A program made the position numbers and the translations under genes. Shown here piece by piece: positions 5,314 through 5,748 of a stretch of 5,748 nt of DNA; the first letter of the stretch is position 1, and every line of letters starts with the position of its first letter. The DNA is from Alphaproteobacteria bacterium (GTDB lineage: Bacteria; Pseudomonadota; Alphaproteobacteria; JAJTHO01), in contig JAJTHO010000112.1 in the NCBI GenBank assembly GCA_021297975.1, positions 1-5,748 on the forward strand, given 5' to 3'. The notes beneath the pieces are model-generated. The model made no database searches. It saw nothing but the letters and a program-made list of their open reading frames with translations, and was not told the origin of the DNA.

Positions 5314-5748
5314 ATGACAACAGTTGATATCCTTGTTCTGGCCGCGGGAAAAGGCACGCGGATGCGCTCGCCGCTGCCGAAAGTATTACACTCGCTGGCC
5401 GGGCGCTCGATGCTGGAGCATGTGTTGGCCGCCGCGCGAAGCCTTACGCCGCAGAGCATCACGGCGGTTATGTCCGACGATTTCAACACGTTTGCGTCGC
5501 TGGCTGCGGATGTGAAACCGGTGGTACAGCGCGAACGGCTCGGCACGGGGCATGCCGTGCGCGTTGCCTGTGATGCAGCGACGCCACAGGCCGACGCGGT
5601 GCTGGTTTTATACGGCGACACGCCGCTGTTAACGGCGGCATCGATGCGGGCGCTCTTAGGCGCGATTGCGGGCGGCGCGGATGTGGCGGTGCTGGGGTTT
5701 ACCCCCGTTGATGCGGGCGCGTATGGGCGGCTGGTGGTGGATGCCAGC
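5314..5748 (+). CDS. glmU: Bifunctional GlmU, N-terminal uridyltransferase part (partial, runs off the window)
   Basis: The frame from the ATG at 5314 stays open to the window end (145 codons). It matches the N-terminal pyrophosphorylase domain of GlmU, which makes UDP-GlcNAc from GlcNAc-1-phosphate and UTP for peptidoglycan and LPS. Visible motifs are the nucleotide-binding signature LVLAAGKGTRMRSPLPKVLH (8-26, with Arg16 and Lys23), the uracil-contacting QRERLGTGHAV (72-82) and LYGDTPLL (99-106) with metal-binding Asp102; AYGRLVV (136-142) is the conserved YGR segment. The C-terminal left-handed beta-helix acetyltransferase domain, expected in a protein of about 450 residues, lies beyond the window, so bifunctionality is assumed from the family. 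No Shine-Dalgarno precedes the ATG; an in-frame TTG at 5278 would add 12 residues (LQSGTALATPPV) that look unlike the family, so 5314 is preferred. Confidence 0.93.
   Translation, partial: MTTVDILVLAAGKGTRMRSPLPKVLHSLAGRSMLEHVLAAARSLTPQSITAVMSDDFNTFASLAADVKPVVQRERLGTGHAVRVACDAATPQADAVLVLYGDTPLLTAASMRALLGAIAGGADVAVLGFTPVDAGAYGRLVVDAS

Noticed and set aside
5151..5621. 156-codon minus-strand open frame overlapping the start of glmU
   Set aside because: It runs antisense through clear GlmU motifs and through the intergenic repeat, has no recognisable domain and is low-complexity Ser/Ala/Arg; a shadow of GC-rich coding sequence.

Overview
The window looks like chromosomal DNA of a Gram-negative bacterium, most probably an alphaproteobacterium. 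Envelope genes point to an outer membrane with LPS: a heptose-epimerase-like tail, a BepA/LoiP-type M48 lipoprotein, an ArnT-like lipid glycosyltransferase and glmU. The alphaproteobacterial placement rests on the general style of the proteins recalled from memory and is an inference. No phage, transposase, CRISPR, tRNA or rRNA genes are seen.

Layout. Positions 1-1974 hold a tight plus-strand cluster: the last 33 codons of a probable ADP-heptose epimerase (hldD-like), a Tat-type M48 metallopeptidase lipoprotein, and mnmA (tRNA U34 2-thiolase). Each gene joins the next by an ATGA stop/start overlap. A 72-bp gap leads to a second plus-strand pair (2047-4340): a polytopic ArnT/GT83-like glycosyltransferase and a PAP2 phosphatase, overlapping by 19 nt if the well-supported GTG start is used. 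A minus-strand cysQ (5059 down to 4292) converges on the PAP2 gene with a 49-nt tail-to-tail overlap. A 254-bp divergent intergenic region, about half of it a complex inverted repeat, separates cysQ from the 5' part of glmU (5314 to the window edge).

How the genes fit together. Most products serve the envelope: heptose nucleotide synthesis, outer-membrane proteolysis or quality control, lipid-linked sugar transfer, lipid phosphate removal and UDP-GlcNAc supply. MnmA (tRNA thiolation) and CysQ (PAP/PAPS turnover) are housekeeping genes of sulfur-linked metabolism embedded among them. The glycosyltransferase/PAP2 pair may act on the same polyprenyl or lipid A pool, but this is inferred only from adjacency and family.

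The most unusual features are two palindromic elements. One is a 96-bp (exactly 32 codons) GC-rich inverted repeat lying in frame inside the glycosyltransferase gene, which adds a low-complexity linker between two membrane segments. The other is a 117-bp intergenic inverted repeat upstream of glmU, with a small perfect hairpin in each arm at matching positions, so it could fold as one long hairpin or as a cloverleaf-like form. Both look like dispersed genomic repeats rather than genes.
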